A DNA stretch of 14,429 bases from an uncultured Sphingobium sp. (GTDB lineage Bacteria; Pseudomonadota; Alphaproteobacteria; Sphingomonadales; Sphingomonadaceae), in NCBI GenBank assembly GCA_946479185.1, contig CAMLFF010000047.1, positions 1 to 14,429 on the forward strand, in the 5' to 3' direction. This document shows, in pieces, positions 13,246 through 14,429 of this stretch. The position numbers and the translations under genes were made by a program. The notes below the pieces were generated by a model, which was not told the DNA's origin, ran no database searches, and saw nothing but the letters and a program-made list of their open reading frames with translations. Within the stretch, counting starts at the first letter, position 1; every line of letters starts with the position of its first letter.

Positions 13246-13486
13246 TGGCCGTTTTTCCGCCCTGAAAGCTGAAGTGGTCGGCTGCGATCAAACCGATACG
13301 CATCTGCATGCCCAGCGTCCCGTAATCTACCCTATTGGGCCTAACGATCCAAAACTTGTCCTCATTCTGAAGAAAGTTCTAAACGAGCTCGGTTATCCGC
13401 TCACATACAATCCAACATTCGGGGATCTACATCCCGAGCTCGGATCACGCATGCCGTTGCCGTTCCACCTTTATCAAACGGGCTAG
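13226..13486 (+). CDS. Hypothetical protein overlapping the antitoxin-like gene
   Basis: Not recognised. The frame starts within the last 20 bp of the antitoxin-like gene (ATG 13226, with GAAGG 5 nt upstream; ATG 13205 is an alternative, with AGGAGG only 3 nt away). It gives 86 residues with a conserved-looking central part (QRPVIYPIGPNDPKLVLILK, then NELGYPLTYNPTFGDLHPEL). It has no signal peptide or membrane segment. An overlapping start directly after an antitoxin is the classical position of a toxin, but the sequence does not show the RES-domain pattern. The 3' end is antisense to the tail of a truncated kinase frame, so the C terminus may be created by a junction near 13480. Confidence 0.42.
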   Translation: MPGFLHSGRFSALKAEVVGCDQTDTHLHAQRPVIYPIGPNDPKLVLILKKVLNELGYPLTYNPTFGDLHPELGSRMPLPFHLYQTG

Positions 13487-13640
13487 CAGAGGATGCGAAC
13501 GGAGCATGCGTCGTTCGAGTGTCGTTTAGGCGCGCACCATATTCCCAGACCAGCAGGTCAGGGATCCGACTCTGCAGCAACCGCGTCGTTGAACTCTTAC
13601 CGGATGCAGGCGCTCCGGTTAGATAAATTACTTTGGGCAT
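13401..13640 (-). pseudogene. 5' fragment of a P-loop kinase/ATPase gene
   Basis: The frame begins MPKVIYLTGAPASGKSSTTR, an unmistakable Walker A motif (GAPASGKSS) of a small nucleotide or phosphotransferase-type kinase, with a G-rich ribosome site 6 nt upstream. After about 38 residues (LLVWEYGAR) the sequence turns into unrelated low-complexity coding and stops at 79 residues. Walker B and lid regions are absent. Relatives are usually around 180-250 residues, so only the first fifth or so survives. The break near 13525 probably marks a recombination junction. It is the only minus-strand gene on this side. Confidence 0.6.
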
Positions 13641-13727
13641 CGGCATCCCCCCAAGTAGAGAACCGCCACTAATAAGAAGTAATGTCAAGCCAAAGCGGAT
13701 CGCTTAACCCGTTCACCGACATTTTGG

Positions 13728-13925
13728 GTGCCACCACAAGCCATATCCTTTGGCACCGCGGCGCCCACCCGTGACGCCCGACACATCGCCAAACTCCTCT
13801 GCCAGTGGATCGGGACCGTCGGTCCGAGTCTGGGGATAGAGGCAATGTCAATCACCGTCGCCGAGCCAGCCGAGGGGGCCAGGCCGGACCAGTTCCTCGA
13901 ATACGTCATGCGGCACGGCGGCTAA
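13728..13925 (+). pseudogene. imuB: Fragment of imuB (Y-family polymerase-like protein)
   Basis: The translated segment has FGTAAPTRDARHIAKLL, then GPSLGIEAMSITVAEPAE, which matches the region of ImuB that follows the polymerase core (pattern FGTAxPTRDxxH ... GxGIEAM). ImuB is a catalytically inactive Y-family polymerase relative that works with ImuA and DnaE2 in damage-induced mutagenesis. Only about 60 of some 500 residues remain. The frame is closed by TAA at 13680-13682 upstream and by TAA at 13923-13925 downstream. No start site is convincing; the GTG at 13728 is simply the first in frame. This is dead sequence left by rearrangement. Confidence 0.65.
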
Positions 13926-13992
13926 GGCCGAAGTACCGGGATTGCCATGCGTGACCATCCAGACTTGAACGAGCTGATTGCAAATAACTGGA

Positions 13993-14429
13993 ATGGCCGG
14001 GTCATTTGATTTAGCATCGCGTCCTCGACGGTGTGCTTACAAGAACGACGACGGCCAAAGGCACACGGTGGCATGGTCTCTGGGGGAATATTTGCCGACT
14101 GCGGGCGAGATCACGGTTGCTGAAACTCTGACGCTGCTGGAGACGAGTTCACCAGGGCTTGCAGATGGAGTCGCGTGCGGTCTCTATGCGCTTTGGCTGG
14201 GATCCGGCATTTCGCTTGATCGCGTTGTCGGTGTTCCCGCCGTTATCGGTCGCGTCATCGAATATCTGCGATCGCACATGGACCCGATGAACGATGCTTG
14301 CAGCTACAGAATCGCGCTCGATCAGGTGCTGTCGCGACTTTCGGCGCCCGAGCGTCAACTTTTGCTTCTCGACCAGCCCATCGAGGATTGGCAGCCGGAC
14401 GACCGAACGGCAATTACCTGCCGTCTCGC
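13993..14429 (+). CDS. Hypothetical protein, N-terminal part (runs off right edge)
   Basis: Not recognised. A frame open from 13978 to the window end gives 145 residues from the ATG at 13993. The sequence has a mixed start (AYKNDDGQRHTVAWSLGEYL), a hydrophobic Gly-rich middle (LADGVACGLYALWLGSG), a helical stretch (VIGRVIEYLRSHM) and an acidic tail (LLDQPIEDWQPDD). Codon use is like the rest of the window. There is no good ribosome site before the ATG, so the true start could be the TTG at 13978. No domain can be assigned from this part. Confidence 0.45.
   Translation, partial: MAGSFDLASRPRRCAYKNDDGQRHTVAWSLGEYLPTAGEITVAETLTLLETSSPGLADGVACGLYALWLGSGISLDRVVGVPAVIGRVIEYLRSHMDPMNDACSYRIALDQVLSRLSAPERQLLLLDQPIEDWQPDDRTAITCRL

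Noticed and set aside
1..14429. CRISPR arrays, tRNA or rRNA genes, transposases or insertion-sequence ends
   Set aside because: No regularly spaced repeats, no tRNA cloverleaf, no transposase motif, and no terminal repeats that I could see on either strand.

Overview
The window reads as part of a metal-resistance island from an alphaproteobacterium, most likely a sphingomonad (Sphingobium, Novosphingobium or Sphingopyxis type). This is inferred from the high GC content and from the gene set czcCBA, DUF190 and SRPBCC followed by a zinc-ribbon protein, MgtC, ZIP, CDF and a P-type ATPase. No marker gene settles the genus. The broken gene pieces at the right end suggest a plasmid or genomic island.

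Minus strand, 11654 down to 1: what looks like one very long metal-efflux operon. It opens at a MerR-type promoter whose 19-bp spacer carries a perfect operator palindrome. In transcription order it encodes a CDF transporter, an unrecognised 58-residue protein, a CzcI-like histidine-rich periplasmic protein, CzcC, CzcB and CzcA (an RND tripartite pump of the Co/Zn/Cd class), a DUF190 protein, an SRPBCC protein, a zinc-ribbon protein, a truncated-looking MliC-like lipoprotein, an MgtC membrane protein, a second MliC-like lipoprotein, a ZIP-type protein, a second CDF protein, and the N-terminal part of a P-type ATPase that runs off the left edge. Most junctions are 1- to 8-bp overlaps or gaps of a few bases. 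The exceptions are gaps of about 150 bp before the SRPBCC gene and between mgtC and the distal lipoprotein gene.

Plus strand, 11774-12181: the divergent merR-family regulator. It has a second, imperfect copy of the operator lying on its own ribosome binding site. The regulator very probably senses a divalent metal (Cd, Zn or Pb) and activates the minus-strand operon. The pump would then export metal across both membranes, while the CDF and P-type ATPase would move it from cytoplasm to periplasm.

Plus strand, 12182-14429: a mosaic region unrelated to metals. It holds a stretch that folds on paper into an elaborate RNA (three-way junction with a C(UUCG)G loop and two flanking hairpins), then an ideal Shine-Dalgarno and an 18-codon ORF that overlaps an Xre/MbcA/ParS-like antitoxin gene. 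An unrecognised ORF overlaps the antitoxin's 3' end. Next come the 5' piece of a P-loop kinase gene (minus strand), a fragment of imuB (plus strand), and an unidentified gene running off the right edge. The structured RNA leader, now sitting in front of a toxin-antitoxin-like gene, is the most novel-looking element here.
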